From positions 1 through 12,888 of the forward strand of contig CAMLOZ010000029.1 of assembly GCA_946481625.1 (NCBI GenBank): a DNA stretch of 12,888 nt, written 5' to 3'. This DNA is from an uncultured Haloferula sp. (lineage in GTDB: Bacteria; Verrucomicrobiota; Verrucomicrobiae; Verrucomicrobiales; Akkermansiaceae). Positions 12,569 through 12,888 of the stretch are shown piece after piece (the first letter of the stretch is position 1; the number at the start of each line of letters is the position of its first letter). The notes beneath the pieces were generated by a model. That model saw only the letters and a list, made by a program, of their open reading frames with translations, had not been told where the DNA came from and ran no database searches. A program made the translations under genes and the position numbers.

Positions 12569-12888
12569 CTAGTCCATGGTCACTACTGAAATATGCGAAT
12601 ATCTGTCACGGATGAAGCTGAGAACCCCGCTTGAGGCCTCACTTGCTACGATAGTGTATGAATTCCCGGATTCCGTTTGAGTTCTCGAAATTTCTTCAGC
12701 CATTATTATGATGTCACTGTAAGAGGTGTATGGCGGCATGATCACATAGGTAGATCGGCAGCCTTGGATGATGGGTATTTTTCGGTTCCCCATTCGAAAG
12801 GAATCCGTGTCGATTTTTATGGCGCACGGTGTAACGTCGAGAATTTCTTCCGATGTTGATACGAAGGCCACAACGGTTTCGTTGTGGT
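12569..12888 (-). CDS. Unrecognised protein, C-terminal part only, in AT-richer DNA
   Basis: An open frame enters from the right edge and ends at TAG 12569, giving the last 105 residues of a protein. Reading through the edge gives HNETVVAFVSTSEEILDVTP, then CAIKIDTDSFRMGNRKIPII, which looks like continuous protein rather than a start, so I treat it as partial. A GTG at 12871 could in principle be a start of a 100-residue product. The sequence has balanced composition with alternating hydrophobic stretches (STYVIMPPYTSYSDIIIMAE, later VLSFIRDRYSHISVV) and ends in VVTMD; no signal peptide, motif or family is recognised. Base composition here is about 45% GC against about 65% for the rest of the window, and codons ending in A or T are common. 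This suggests acquisition by transfer or a boundary of an island. Confidence 0.6.
   Translation of the reverse strand, partial: HNETVVAFVSTSEEILDVTPCAIKIDTDSFRMGNRKIPIIQGCRSTYVIMPPYTSYSDIIIMAEEISRTQTESGNSYTIVASEASSGVLSFIRDRYSHISVVTMD
12868..12887. repeat. Perfect 8-bp inverted repeat at the right edge
   Basis: CCACAACG (12868-12875) and CGTTGTGG (12880-12887) form a perfect stem around GTTT. It lies inside the partial right-edge coding frame, so it may be a coincidence of coding, or a site linked to the origin of this AT-richer DNA. Confidence 0.4.

Noticed and set aside
12392..12569. 59-residue N-terminal extension of the thioredoxin-fold protein
   Set aside because: Pro-rich non-homologous sequence would bury the clear signal peptide that begins at 12392.
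12677..12859. 60-residue plus-strand frame in the AT-richer edge
   Set aside because: The minus-strand frame is longer, open through the window edge and more protein-like; the plus frame is probably its shadow.

Overview
The window is about 65% GC for most of its length and densely coded, with strong third-position G/C. Gene content points to a Gram-negative, free-living or environmental bacterium. A Verrucomicrobiota relative (Luteolibacter/Haloferula type) is my best guess, from three things: a secreted sulfatase with an extra C-terminal domain, an alpha-helical 'W..DP.AA' repeat protein, and a small AP2-domain protein. This is an inference from gene style; no rRNA or other marker is present to prove it.

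Left part (1-7304), all on the minus strand. Reading in the direction of transcription from 7304, a probable seven-gene unit runs: low-molecular-weight protein tyrosine phosphatase; opgG; an unrecognised 196-residue tail-anchored protein; opgH; gluQ (glutamyl-Q tRNA(Asp) synthetase); a 71-residue two-helix membrane protein; and a cyclophilin. It closes at a clear intrinsic terminator (650-606). opgG, the unknown gene and opgH overlap at both junctions (25 nt, then an ATGA overlap), so the three are probably translated together. OpgH would polymerise the beta-glucan backbone at the inner membrane and OpgG would process it in the periplasm. The middle protein is placed as a partner of OpgH and may stand in for the cytoplasmic N-terminal region that this short OpgH lacks. 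Below the terminator another minus-strand gene, encoding an exported protein, runs off the left edge. Its leader carries a 9-bp inverted repeat and a possible 19-codon leader ORF.

Middle (7324-11042), plus strand. A secreted FGly-type sulfatase starts only 19 bp from the divergent phosphatase start. It is followed by a membrane-anchored protein built of about ten 31-residue repeats, a strong intrinsic terminator, and a small AP2-like protein whose start codon lies 3 nt after the terminator T-run. Directly after the AP2 stop codon is a dense run of five small hairpins bounded by a 10-bp inverted repeat (11044-11150), possibly a REP-like extragenic element.

Right part (11226-12888), minus strand. 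A periplasmic protein fuses two thioredoxin folds (CNHC and CGPC). Beyond it, from about 12580, the composition drops to roughly 45% GC and an unrecognised gene enters from outside the window. This looks like the edge of a region with a different history.

No tRNA, rRNA, CRISPR array, transposase or integrase was seen.
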